From: JAZNGX01 sp045576675
GTDB lineage: Bacteria > Bacillota > Clostridia > Monoglobales > Firm-18
Assembly: GCA_045576675.1 (NCBI GenBank)
Contig: JAZNGX010000111.1
Coordinates: 1 to 19,880, forward strand
Length of the DNA stretch: 19,880 nucleotides
Reading direction: 5' to 3'
Part shown: positions 1 through 6,736 of the stretch, piece after piece
How the letters are laid out: each line of letters begins with the position of its first letter
How positions within the stretch are numbered: position 1 is the first letter of the stretch
Notes under the pieces: model-generated
What the model saw: the letters and a program-made list of their open reading frames with translations, nothing else
Told to the model about the DNA's origin: nothing
Database searches by the model: none
Program-made: the position numbers and the translations under genes

Positions 1-89
1 ATGAAGCGGATGCAAAAAATATCATTAAAATTATAGACCACATTCTTATGATATATTTGGCTGAATATGGTGTTGGAAAGGCAAAATAA
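1..89 (+). CDS. C-terminal fragment of an unrecognised protein
   Basis: An open frame runs in from the left edge (first full codon at 3) and ends at TAA 87-89, giving 28 residues that end EYGVGKAK. Its stop overlaps the ATG of the next gene by one base (TAATG), a usual sign of translational coupling in an operon. The visible part is helical and amphipathic. It is too short to assign a family. An ATG at position 1 is in another frame and closes after ten codons, so it is not the start. Confidence 0.5.
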   Translation, partial: EADAKNIIKIIDHILMIYLAEYGVGKAK

Positions 90-1285
90 TGAAAATCAAT
101 ATAATTCGCGGTCAAAATCAAATAGGTGGTTCAATTATTGAAATATCAACAGATAAAACAAAAATAGTTTTTGATGTTGGAATCAATCTTGATGAGAATG
201 AAAAAATAGAAATTCCTCAAATTGAAGGTTTGTTTTGTGGCGAAAAAAAGTATGATGCTGTCTTTGTTTCTCATTATCATTCCGACCATATTGGACTGCT
301 TGATTATATAGTAAAAGACATACATGTGTATATGGGTGAAAGAGCTTTCAGAATTGTTGAAGCTGCAAATGATTACAGAGGAACACAGTGTGATTTTTCT
401 CCTGAATTTATATATGAAAATAAACCCGTTTTGATTAATGATGTTAAGATTACCCCTATTCTTTGCGACCATTCGGCATTTGATTCATATATGTTTCTTA
501 TTGAAGCTGATGAAAAAAAGATTTTATATACAGGCGATTTCAGAGCTAATGGAAGATTAGATTACAATAATCTTCTATTAAAAATTCCTGTTGTTGATGC
601 TTTGATAATTGAAGGGACTACTCTTTCAAGAGAAGATGTTGTGCAAAACATTGAAGAAGAAACACTTGAAGACATAGCTGTCAACGCTTTATCGAAGCAT
701 AGCGGACCAGCCTTTGTTATGATGTCCGCTATGAACATAGACAGACTTATTACTATGAGTAATGTAGCAAAACAAACTGGTAGGGTTTTTCTTGAAGATA
801 TTTATACGGCAAAAATTGCAAAAGCGTCAGAGGAAAGTTTATTGATTCCGGATAAAAACACAAGAGTGTTTATGACTGGTGGAGACAAACAATATCAAAT
901 GCTTTCCGAATTTGATGATATAAAAATAGGTAAGACTGCTATTTCAAAAGAAAAGTTTTTGATGTGCATAAGACCATCTATGAGAAATTATCTTTCAAAG
1001 TTATACGAAATATGTTCATTTGAAGACGGAATACTATTTTATGGAATGTGGAAAGGTTACCTTGAACAGGAAGATATGAAAGAGTTTGTAGATTTTATGA
1101 AATCTATGGGAGTAAAACTACATATTCTTCATACCAGTGGTCATGCTGATGAAATGACGGTGGAAAATCTTATTAAAGATATATCACCAAAAACGATAAT
1201 TCCTGTTCATACGGAAAACGCAAAATGGTTTTCAAAATATGAAGATGTTCAAATAGTCTTTGATTGTAAAAACTATTGTTTGTAA
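89..1285 (+). CDS. Metallo-beta-lactamase fold hydrolase, RNase J/CPSF (beta-CASP)-like
   Basis: This 398-residue protein carries the full set of MBL metal-binding motifs: HYHSDH at 62-67, H128 in CDHSA, D150 in TGDF, and a C-terminal HTSGHAD at 348-354 followed by PVHTEN (H374). The long insert between the TGD motif and the final histidines, and the EGTT strand end near 175, resemble the beta-CASP layout of RNase J and CPSF-like nucleases. A metal-dependent nucleic-acid hydrolase is therefore the likely activity. It is shorter than canonical RNase J (about 550 residues) and lacks that enzyme's C-terminal domain, so it is probably an accessory member. There is no signal peptide, so it should be cytoplasmic. 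A weak SD (AAAGG, 77-81) precedes the ATG, which overlaps the previous stop. The substrate cannot be told from the sequence. Confidence 0.8.
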   Translation: MKINIIRGQNQIGGSIIEISTDKTKIVFDVGINLDENEKIEIPQIEGLFCGEKKYDAVFVSHYHSDHIGLLDYIVKDIHVYMGERAFRIVEAANDYRGTQCDFSPEFIYENKPVLINDVKITPILCDHSAFDSYMFLIEADEKKILYTGDFRANGRLDYNNLLLKIPVVDALIIEGTTLSREDVVQNIEEETLEDIAVNALSKHSGPAFVMMSAMNIDRLITMSNVAKQTGRVFLEDIYTAKIAKASEESLLIPDKNTRVFMTGGDKQYQMLSEFDDIKIGKTAISKEKFLMCIRPSMRNYLSKLYEICSFEDGILFYGMWKGYLEQEDMKEFVDFMKSMGVKLHILHTSGHADEMTVENLIKDISPKTIIPVHTENAKWFSKYEDVQIVFDCKNYCL

Positions 1286-1328
1286 TTTTTCATACTTGAC
1301 TTGTTATGAAAATTTATTAAATAGGTTT

Positions 1329-1355
1329 GCATCTAAACCTTATGTATCGCAATTA
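1329..1355 (+). repeat. 27-base element, copy 1 (second copy at 6687)
   Basis: These 27 bases match 6687-6713 with a single difference (A versus G at the eighteenth base). Both copies lie shortly upstream of the ribosome binding site of a plus-strand gene. In this copy the preceding bases extend it into a small inverted repeat, AGGTTT-gcatct-AAACCT. Unlike the second copy, it has no hairpin-rich element beside it. It could be the residual end of a degraded dispersed repeat, or a binding site. Confidence 0.7.
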
Positions 1356-1403
1356 CGTTCTTTACAATATAGTTCGTCAAAACCAAATGGAAAGGAGAAT
1401 GAA

Positions 1404-2138
1404 ATGAAATCAAGAATAATTATCCTGATTGGCGTGGTATTCACTATATATGGGTTGATATTATGCGTTATGTCAAATTTAAATCTTGGTGTTATACTTG
1501 TAGCTGTTTTGGGGATTAGTACATTATTATCCGGTGTTTTTTATGCAAGGCTAAAGCAAATAAAATTTTTCAGGCTTTGCAGGACTTTATTCATTTTATT
1601 CTTATGTGCAGAAATTGCCATTATAGCTTTTATAGCGATTTATGGAGCTGTTGATAATATTAATTATAACGAAGATGCTGTTATTGTTTTAGGTGCAGGT
1701 ATTCGTGGAGACAAAGTGACACTACCGCTGAAAATGCGATTGGACAAAGCAATAGAGTATCATCATAAAAATCCTGATGCTTATATTGTTGTTACGGGAG
1801 GACAAGGATTACAGGAATATGTTACCGAAGCTTATGCTATGGAAAAATATCTTATCCAAAATGGCGTAGATGAGAATAGAATCATAAAAGAAGAAAAAGC
1901 AACATCCACGTTTGAAAATATGAAATTTTCGAAAGAAATACTTGACAATTGCTTTGAAACCGATTATTCAGTTGTTGTTATAACAAATAATTTTCATATT
2001 TTCAGAGGAGTGGCAACAGCAAAAAATGCCGGTTTTAAAAATGTTGCACATATGCATGCACAATTGCAATGGTATAATCTTATGCCATGCTTTCTGAGAG
2101 AAAGTCTTGCAGTAATCAAAATGATTATATTAGATTGA
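1404..2138 (+). CDS. YdcF/SanA-like (DUF218) membrane protein
   Basis: The product has 244 residues. Three hydrophobic segments (about 5-23, 27-47 and 58-82) are followed by a DUF218 domain. Family hallmarks visible are AVIVLGAGI (92-100), VVTGGQG (129-135), the EAYAM helix (142-146), IIKEEKATSTFENM (160-173) and VVITNNFHIFR (191-201). The family includes ElyC and SanA, linked to envelope and peptidoglycan integrity; the exact reaction is not settled. I chose ATG 1404 because AAAGGAG (1391-1397) sits six bases upstream. An in-frame ATG at 1260 has no SD, lies inside the preceding gene, and would add 48 residues that do not look like this family. The 118-base gap to the upstream gene holds the 27-base repeat. 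Confidence 0.85.
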   Translation: MKSRIIILIGVVFTIYGLILCVMSNLNLGVILVAVLGISTLLSGVFYARLKQIKFFRLCRTLFILFLCAEIAIIAFIAIYGAVDNINYNEDAVIVLGAGIRGDKVTLPLKMRLDKAIEYHHKNPDAYIVVTGGQGLQEYVTEAYAMEKYLIQNGVDENRIIKEEKATSTFENMKFSKEILDNCFETDYSVVVITNNFHIFRGVATAKNAGFKNVAHMHAQLQWYNLMPCFLRESLAVIKMIILD

Positions 2139-2263
2139 TTTTATGATAAATAAGATACAAAATGAAAAAAATTTTTGACTTAAATAGCATGGATAACAGT
2201 TAAAACAGAGTTTATTCTTATGTTAACACATTAAAAAAAATAAAGAAAAGGATTTGATGAAAA

Positions 2264-3073
2264 ATGAAAAAAGGTATCAGAGGGCACGACGTTGTCGCAA
2301 GCGGATTAAAAAACATAGACCAGAAGTGCTTTGAAGCAGGAATAGATTATATTCAGCTCGTATTGGAAAAAAGCATTGATGGTTTTAAAACAGGCGATTT
2401 TTCAGAAGAGTATGCCGAGAAAATCAGGCAGGAGCTTCCAAATACTAAAGTTGCAATTCTTGGCAGTTACATAAATCCATCAGACCCTGATGAAGATACA
2501 CTTGCAAAAAGTATTGCAGCATTTAAAGAAAAAATTCGTTATGCAACAGTGTTAAAGCCTATTGCTGTTGGAACTGAAACAGGTTCATATATTGAGGGAA
2601 AAACACATAGCGAAGAAGCATACCAGCATCTTTTAAAAACTATTAAAGAGCTTGTTGCAGAAGCAGAAAAGTATAATGTTGATATTGCAATTGAAGGCGT
2701 GCTTTGGTTTGTAATTAATTCACCTGAAATAATGGCTCGTCTTATGAATGATGTTAATTCTGATAATATTAAAGTAATATTTGACCCTTGTAATTTGCTT
2801 AGCATTAACAATTATACCGAGCAGGATAAGATGATAAATGATATGTTTGATTTGGTGGGAGAAAAGATAGTAGCTATCCATGCCAAAGACTTTGTGGTTG
2901 AAAACGGTGAATTTAAGGGAACAATGCCCGGCAAAGGTATGCTTAATTATAAGCTTATATTTAAGAGGATGAAGGAAATCAATCCTGATATCCCTGTAAT
3001 ATGCGAGGGTATTGATGATGAAGCTGCAAAAGAGGCGTTTGATATTCTTGCTGATATTGAAAAAGCTATATAA
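2264..3073 (+). CDS. TIM-barrel sugar isomerase/epimerase-like protein (xylose isomerase-like AP-endonuclease 2 superfamily)
   Basis: At 269 residues it has the usual length for this superfamily. Four residues fall at the expected divalent-metal sites at barrel strand ends: E144 (AIEGVLW), D174 (IFDPCN), H206 (AIHAKD) and E248 (ICEGID). The family isomerises or epimerises sugars and inositol derivatives; the substrate is not readable from sequence. The ATG at 2264 follows AAAAGG (2246-2251) by 12 bases, rather long; a closer ATG at 2257 is out of frame. It stands alone, 125 bases after the DUF218 gene, and ends at a strong terminator. A TTGACT at 2175-2180 could be a -35, but no good -10 follows at 16-18 bases. 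It is only distantly similar to the TIM-barrel gene at 18906. Confidence 0.8.
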   Translation: MKKGIRGHDVVASGLKNIDQKCFEAGIDYIQLVLEKSIDGFKTGDFSEEYAEKIRQELPNTKVAILGSYINPSDPDEDTLAKSIAAFKEKIRYATVLKPIAVGTETGSYIEGKTHSEEAYQHLLKTIKELVAEAEKYNVDIAIEGVLWFVINSPEIMARLMNDVNSDNIKVIFDPCNLLSINNYTEQDKMINDMFDLVGEKIVAIHAKDFVVENGEFKGTMPGKGMLNYKLIFKRMKEINPDIPVICEGIDDEAAKEAFDILADIEKAI

Positions 3074-3109
3074 AAACAGGCTGTAGTAATTATACTACAG
3101 CCTGTTTTT
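3072..3109. terminator. Bidirectional rho-independent terminator
   Basis: Two perfectly complementary 17-base arms (3072-3088 and 3093-3109) enclose a 4-base loop. The outer part is A5 on the left and T5 on the right, and the core is CAGGCTGTAG, so it can end transcription in both directions. It separates the convergent genes at 2264-3073 and 3108-3308, overlaps the TAA of the left gene and touches the stop codon of the right gene. Confidence 0.92.
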
Positions 3110-3308
3110 AACTTACTGCACCGATTTTTCTGAATTTGTTATATCTTTCATTTAAAAGTACATCTATAGGTACTGTACGCTTATTATTAAGCTCCTCGGT
3201 TAGAAAGCTTTTAAGCTCTGAGCATACTTCTTCGGCAGTTCTGTCACTCTCATCAATGATTTTATCAGACATTTCATCTGATATTAAATTATCATTAATA
3301 TTTGGCAT
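3108..3308 (-). CDS. 66-residue protein resembling the C-terminal tail of AccA
   Basis: The reading frame has a clear SD (GGAGGT, seven bases before ATG) and a consensus promoter, so it is very likely translated. Residues about 23-65 (TAEEV...ELKSFL...PIDVLL and ERYNKFRKIG) resemble from memory the last helices of the acetyl-CoA carboxylase carboxyltransferase alpha subunit in Firmicutes, which typically end in an LLExRYEKFRKIG-type segment. The enzymatic crotonase-fold part is absent and no other acc gene lies in the window. It may be a domesticated fragment, a decayed accA remnant, or a short charged helical protein that converged on the motif. The family assignment is tentative; the gene call is firmer. 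Confidence 0.7.
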   Translation of the reverse strand: MPNINDNLISDEMSDKIIDESDRTAEEVCSELKSFLTEELNNKRTVPIDVLLNERYNKFRKIGAVS

Positions 3309-3335
3309 AATGCAACCTCCGTAAAATTCTCACAC

Positions 3336-3354
3336 TCAGCACACGCTGTGCTGA
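3336..3354 (-). promoter_or_regulatory. Perfect 8-base palindrome at the expected transcription start
   Basis: TCAGCACA (3336-3343) and TGTGCTGA (3347-3354) are exact inverted repeats around a 3-base CGC centre. On the minus strand this lies just downstream of the -10 box at 3359-3364, about where transcription should begin. It could be a repressor operator or a 5' UTR hairpin. No T-run follows, so it is not a terminator. Confidence 0.6.
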
Positions 3355-3358
3355 ACAT

Positions 3359-3386
3359 ATTATAACAAAAAAATCAGGGCTGTCAA
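3359..3386 (-). promoter_or_regulatory. Sigma-A type promoter for the 66-residue gene
   Basis: On the minus strand, TTGACA (3381-3386) and TATAAT (3359-3364) are both exact consensus hexamers with a 16-base spacer. It points at the gene starting at 3308, leaving a leader of about 45 bases that holds the palindrome and SD. It is the best promoter in the window. Confidence 0.85.
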
Positions 3387-3400
3387 GAAAATTATACCAA

Positions 3401-3784
3401 TCAATACTTTTTAGTAATTTTATTTTTGCATACAGTGCAGGTAACTGTTATTTTCCCTTTTACCTTTGGAATACGAAGCGTAGTTTTACAGCACTTGCAT
3501 TTTATAAATCTATGAGTTTTACGTTCTGTCCACATTTTTTTATATTGATTATACTTCTTAAGTTCTTTTCTTCTTTTTTCGTGGTTTTTAGAAAAACATC
3601 GAAAATAAGTATATATAAGCAATAGTGGTGCAAGCATCCGCAATATAAATATTTTTTGCAAAGGTACAATTACCATACACAAAAGCGACACAACAATTAA
3701 AACCTTTGAAAGCTCGTCAAAGCCGTATCTGCCTTGCATAAACACATGCAGTCTGTATGTTAATTTGTTCATTATTTTTCTCAA
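3401..3784 (-). CDS. Small membrane protein with C-terminal zinc ribbon
   Basis: From the chosen start the protein has 127 residues. A basic N-terminus with a RYGFDELSK segment precedes two closely spaced hydrophobic helices (about residues 26-40 and 44-60). A highly basic stretch follows (KNHEKRRKELKKYNQYKK), then a C-terminal ribbon with paired cysteines, CKCC and CTVC, about 20 residues apart, likely binding zinc. The start chosen is TTG 3784, because GGAGGT (3793-3798) lies eight bases upstream. ATG 3772 would be 20 bases away, and TTG 3802 has no SD. The layout suggests a membrane-anchored cytoplasmic zinc-ribbon domain of unknown role. It is divergent from the sialidase-like gene. Confidence 0.75.
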   Translation of the reverse strand: MRKIMNKLTYRLHVFMQGRYGFDELSKVLIVVSLLCMVIVPLQKIFILRMLAPLLLIYTYFRCFSKNHEKRRKELKKYNQYKKMWTERKTHRFIKCKCCKTTLRIPKVKGKITVTCTVCKNKITKKY

Positions 3785-3874
3785 TTGCACTAACCTCCAC
3801 AATTTTCGTTTAATTCCATTTTATATATTAATTACTAACAATGGGTTAACAGAATGTAAACAATTTACAAAGGA

Positions 3875-3903
3875 TTGATTTTTAACTACTTATAATGTAT
3901 AAT
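3875..3903 (+). promoter_or_regulatory. Probable sigma-A promoter for the sialidase-like gene
   Basis: TTGATT (3875-3880) and TATAAT (3898-3903) are separated by exactly 17 bases. Transcription would start near 3910, leaving a leader of about 118 bases before ATG 4029. I see no clear hairpin-terminator or known riboswitch in that leader; GCCTTAAT occurs twice in it (near 3910 and 3956). Another TATAAT at 3891 lacks a well-spaced -35. Confidence 0.65.
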
Positions 3904-4028
3904 TAACTTGCCTTAATGTTGTAAATTAAACTATTAAAGTCTCCGCTAAATGGGAAGCCTTAATAAATTTTGTAATTTTTATCGTATGAGTATATAAATG
4001 ACTATATGGTGAATAAGGAGATGTTTTT

Positions 4029-5777
4029 ATGTTAGAATATATTAAAAACATTGAAATGAAGCTTACTGATGATCAAAAGGATGTTTTAAAACGTATATAC
4101 GAACCAACGGTGGTTGCAACTCCATTGTCTGATTCAAGGAGGGATTTATGCATTTTGCCAGATGGAGAAATACGCTCATATGGTAAATTGTATAAAGAAA
4201 AGTATTTTTGCAGTACGTTGGGACAGACTGCATACCTTTCGTCGAAGGACTGTGGGTTGTCTTGGAGTATTAATTATTCTCATGGCAAGATGAATTCCTG
4301 TACATATATGGAAAACGGGGGAGTTTATATTACTGTTTGCGATAGGTTCAATAACTATAATGGTATTGAAACGGGTTTGTATGTTTTTCGGTCTGAAACG
4401 GGTCCTGATGATCAAAATCCGGAGATTATAAAATTGAGTGATGAGGGATATATTGATTCATTTCTGCCAAAGCAATCCCAGCACACGAAACGTATTTGGT
4501 TTACATCGCAGTTAAACGGAAATCCTGTGTTTTTTTATTCTGATGATTTAGGTTATACATGGACAAAAAGAAAAATTCCAAATCCCCATTGTTTTGAAAC
4601 CGTATTCCCACATAAAGGTCTGAGATGGTGTTATGGAAGCGGAACGGAGCCAAATGTAATTGAGGTTTCAGAAAATAATATGCTTATGATAATACGCACT
4701 CCTATGGATTGCTTTTATAAAAGCTGTTCAAATGATGGCGGTGATACGTGGAGCACACCTGAGCCTACAGATTTTTACGGAACAAATACAACAGCATATT
4801 TATTAAAGCTTTCTGACGGAAGAATTATGAATTTTTGGAATAATACAGTGCCTCTTTCACAGCCTAATTTACTAAAAAACAAAGAATTTGACTGTTCTGA
4901 AAGTGATATAAACGGATTTAGTGAAATCGCATTTACTAACCGTGATGTGGCACATGCCGGCATAAGCGAAGATGGAGGAAAAACTTTTATTGGGTATCGT
5001 GAAATATTGCTGAATCCAATCCGTAATAATGCAGATTACAGATATGTCGGAGGTGTGAAGCATTCTGCAGATAAAAGCGTGCATCAATTTCAGGCGTTTG
5101 AACTGCCATATAATAAAATTATGGTATCTGTAGGTCAGAATATTGTATCAAGAAGAATTTTGATTTTTGATATTGACTGGTTGTATGAAACTGCAAGAAA
5201 AGAGGATTTTTTAACTGGATTAAATAATGTTACAACTCATACTTATCTTAATAGTGTTTCCGGTAGTCATTATCATGAGGTCGGGAATGGTCACTGTTCG
5301 TGGAACAGAATTTCATCTGCATTTCCGGTTCGTGATCCTGAGGGTAGTTTTGAAGAGGTTGTTTCTGTATCTAAACATACGGATGAACGACTTATTAATA
5401 ATATAAGCGGTGTGTGCTGGAATTTTCCTTTGTCTAAATGCGGAAGAGTATCTGCAAAAATTAAAATTGCAGAAAAGCAGGCAAGATTTATTTTGTCTGA
5501 CCGTTGGTACAATGTGTGCGATCCTTATGCTGCTTTTGGGGCACCCTTCTGGTTTGAACTTGACAGTACAGATACAGGGGATGGTTATGTTGATATTGAT
5601 GTTGACTTTGACACTTTAAATAAATTGTCAACTGTGTATGTTAATGGCGAGTTTATGTTTAAAGTAAAAATGACCTCGGAATGTACGGTTGGAATATCAT
5701 ATTTAATTTTGCAGTGTGTTTGCGATGGAGAAAGTGAAGGCTTTTATATTAAATCCTTCAAAAAATGTGATAAATGA
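4029..5777 (+). CDS. Sialidase-fold (BNR/Asp-box) protein
   Basis: The protein has 582 residues. Four Asp-box loops are visible: a degenerate one at 72-79 (SKDCGLSW), SDDLGYTW at 171-178, SNDGGDTW at 234-241 and SEDGGKTF at 313-320. Spaced this way they mark a six-bladed sialidase-type beta-propeller over about 30-390. Arginines at 38, 223 and 375 and E207 are candidates for the carboxylate-binding triad and catalytic glutamate, but I could not align them. Residues 400-582 form a separate beta-rich domain, possibly lectin-like. There is no signal peptide or anchor, unusual for a secreted sialidase, so it may act on imported oligosaccharides or be another GH33-like glycosidase. AAGGAG (4015-4020) sits eight bases before ATG. 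The SGNH hydrolase gene follows 87 bases downstream. Confidence 0.75.
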   Translation: MLEYIKNIEMKLTDDQKDVLKRIYEPTVVATPLSDSRRDLCILPDGEIRSYGKLYKEKYFCSTLGQTAYLSSKDCGLSWSINYSHGKMNSCTYMENGGVYITVCDRFNNYNGIETGLYVFRSETGPDDQNPEIIKLSDEGYIDSFLPKQSQHTKRIWFTSQLNGNPVFFYSDDLGYTWTKRKIPNPHCFETVFPHKGLRWCYGSGTEPNVIEVSENNMLMIIRTPMDCFYKSCSNDGGDTWSTPEPTDFYGTNTTAYLLKLSDGRIMNFWNNTVPLSQPNLLKNKEFDCSESDINGFSEIAFTNRDVAHAGISEDGGKTFIGYREILLNPIRNNADYRYVGGVKHSADKSVHQFQAFELPYNKIMVSVGQNIVSRRILIFDIDWLYETARKEDFLTGLNNVTTHTYLNSVSGSHYHEVGNGHCSWNRISSAFPVRDPEGSFEEVVSVSKHTDERLINNISGVCWNFPLSKCGRVSAKIKIAEKQARFILSDRWYNVCDPYAAFGAPFWFELDSTDTGDGYVDIDVDFDTLNKLSTVYVNGEFMFKVKMTSECTVGISYLILQCVCDGESEGFYIKSFKKCDK

Positions 5778-5864
5778 CCACAGCAAAAAAGCTTGGCTCC
5801 AGATTATATGGTTTTAATTTAAGGATTTTCGAACATTGCAGAAAAATAAAAAGGAGTATTTAGA

Positions 5865-6494
5865 ATGAAAAATTTATTACTTATAGGTGATTCGATCCGT
5901 ATGGGATATGATAAGTCTGTAAAAAAGACTTTAGAAGGAAAGGCTAACGTTATTTTTCCTGATGAAAATTGTCGTTTTGCTTCGTATGTTTTAAGATATT
6001 TTCATGAATATTTAAAGGATATAAAAGGCGAGGATATAGATGTTGTTCATTGGAATACAGGACTCTGGGATTGTTTAAGATTATTCGAGGAGGAACCACA
6101 TACCCCAATAGATGTATATGAATATTACATAGAAAGAATATGTACCAGAATTAGGAAGATATGCCCCAATGCACGTGTAATATTTGCAACTTCTACAAAG
6201 GTGCTTTCTGAAAAAATGAGCAAAGATTTTAAACGTTACAATGAGGAAATAGAAAAATATAACGAAGTTGCTGTCAAGATTGTTAAAAAATATGGTTTTA
6301 AGATTAACGATTTATATGCTCTTTCTGTAACACTTCCTGAAGAATCACATTCTGATGCGGTTCATTACTATACAACTGCAGGAACAGAGGCTTTTACCAA
6401 TCAGGTACTTTCATTTGTTTTACCTGAACTTGGCATTAATGAAGAACTTGAATATCGTGAAGAAATGTATACAGATAAACCTATTGGGATATAA
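5865..6494 (+). CDS. SGNH/GDSL-family hydrolase
   Basis: This 209-residue protein has an N-terminal LLIGDSI (S10 nucleophile in GDS), WNTGLWD with N64 as the likely block III asparagine, and a C-terminal SDAVHYY supplying D164 and H167 of the catalytic triad. The family hydrolyses esters, often removing acetyl groups from carbohydrates. There is no signal peptide, matching the leaderless sialidase-fold protein upstream. Together they suggest cytoplasmic trimming of an acetylated glycan, which is inference. AAGGAG (5851-5856) lies eight bases upstream of ATG. A repeat cluster begins immediately after the stop. Confidence 0.8.
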   Translation: MKNLLLIGDSIRMGYDKSVKKTLEGKANVIFPDENCRFASYVLRYFHEYLKDIKGEDIDVVHWNTGLWDCLRLFEEEPHTPIDVYEYYIERICTRIRKICPNARVIFATSTKVLSEKMSKDFKRYNEEIEKYNEVAVKIVKKYGFKINDLYALSVTLPEESHSDAVHYYTTAGTEAFTNQVLSFVLPELGINEELEYREEMYTDKPIGI

Positions 6495-6496
6495 GA

Positions 6497-6551
6497 TTTT
6501 TTGTCCCTGATTTGACAAAATCATAAAGTTTGATATACAAGGGACAAAAAA
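6497..6551. repeat. 12-base inverted repeat with T6/A6 outer ends
   Basis: TTTTTTGTCCCT (6497-6508) and AGGGACAAAAAA (6540-6551) are exact reverse complements around 31 bases, which themselves hold a short GATTT/AAATC hairpin. A canonical terminator would end in a T-run; here the T-run is on the 5' arm and the A-run on the 3' arm. It looks more like the ends of a small inserted element, or an outer shell of the adjacent MITE-like repeat, than a simple terminator. Confidence 0.6.
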
Positions 6552-6679
6552 AGCCTTCCCCTTGAGGGGAAGGTGGGTTGCGTAGCAACTCGGATGAGGT
6601 GGAAATGAATAACGATTGCTTTCGCAATCTACACCTCACCACCGCCTACGGCGGAGCCTCTCCTCGAGGAGAAGCCTTT
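6550..6679. mobile_element. MITE-like hairpin-rich dispersed repeat, about 130 bp
   Basis: The ends form imperfect inverted repeats, AAAGCCTTCCCCT on the left against the complement AAAGGCTTCTCCT from the right. Inside are four further hairpins: CCTTCCCC/GGGGAAGG (6554-6573), GTTGC/GCAAC (6577-6589), GATTGC/GCAATC (6614-6629) and CCGCC/GGCGG (6642-6654), plus the palindrome CTCCTCGAGGAG (6660-6671). It has no coding capacity and is GC-richer than its surroundings. From memory it resembles an abundant non-autonomous repeat of gut Clostridia. It lies between the SGNH gene and the SLH gene. Confidence 0.75.
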
Positions 6680-6686
6680 GAAGGTT

Positions 6687-6713
6687 GCATCTAAACCTTA
6701 TGTGTCGCAATTA
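6687..6713 (+). repeat. 27-base element, copy 2 (first copy at 1329)
   Basis: It matches 1329-1355 at 26 of 27 bases. It begins seven bases after the MITE-like element and ends 11 bases before the GGAGGT of the SLH gene. The preceding AGGTT is one base shorter than in copy 1 (AGGTTT). Confidence 0.7.
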
Positions 6714-6736
6714 ATTTATATATTGGAGGTAATGTA

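Noticed and set aside
146..472. 108-residue minus-strand ORF
   Set aside because: It lies wholly antisense within the MBL gene, has no SD and no recognisable domain.
1260..1403. N-terminal 48-residue extension of the DUF218 protein
   Set aside because: It overlaps the previous gene, lacks an SD, covers the 27-base repeat and does not resemble the family; ATG 1404 has AAAGGAG at good spacing.
2175..2205. Promoter for the TIM-barrel gene at 2264 starting from TTGACT
   Set aside because: No acceptable -10 box occurs at 16-18 bases downstream, so it is too weak to list.
3910..4028. Riboswitch in the long leader of the sialidase-like gene
   Set aside because: I found no conserved riboswitch core and no terminator hairpin; only a repeated GCCTTAAT.
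6550..6679. CRISPR array or non-coding RNA gene in the hairpin cluster
   Set aside because: The hairpins differ in sequence and there are no regularly spaced direct repeats; terminal inverted repeats fit a MITE-like element better.
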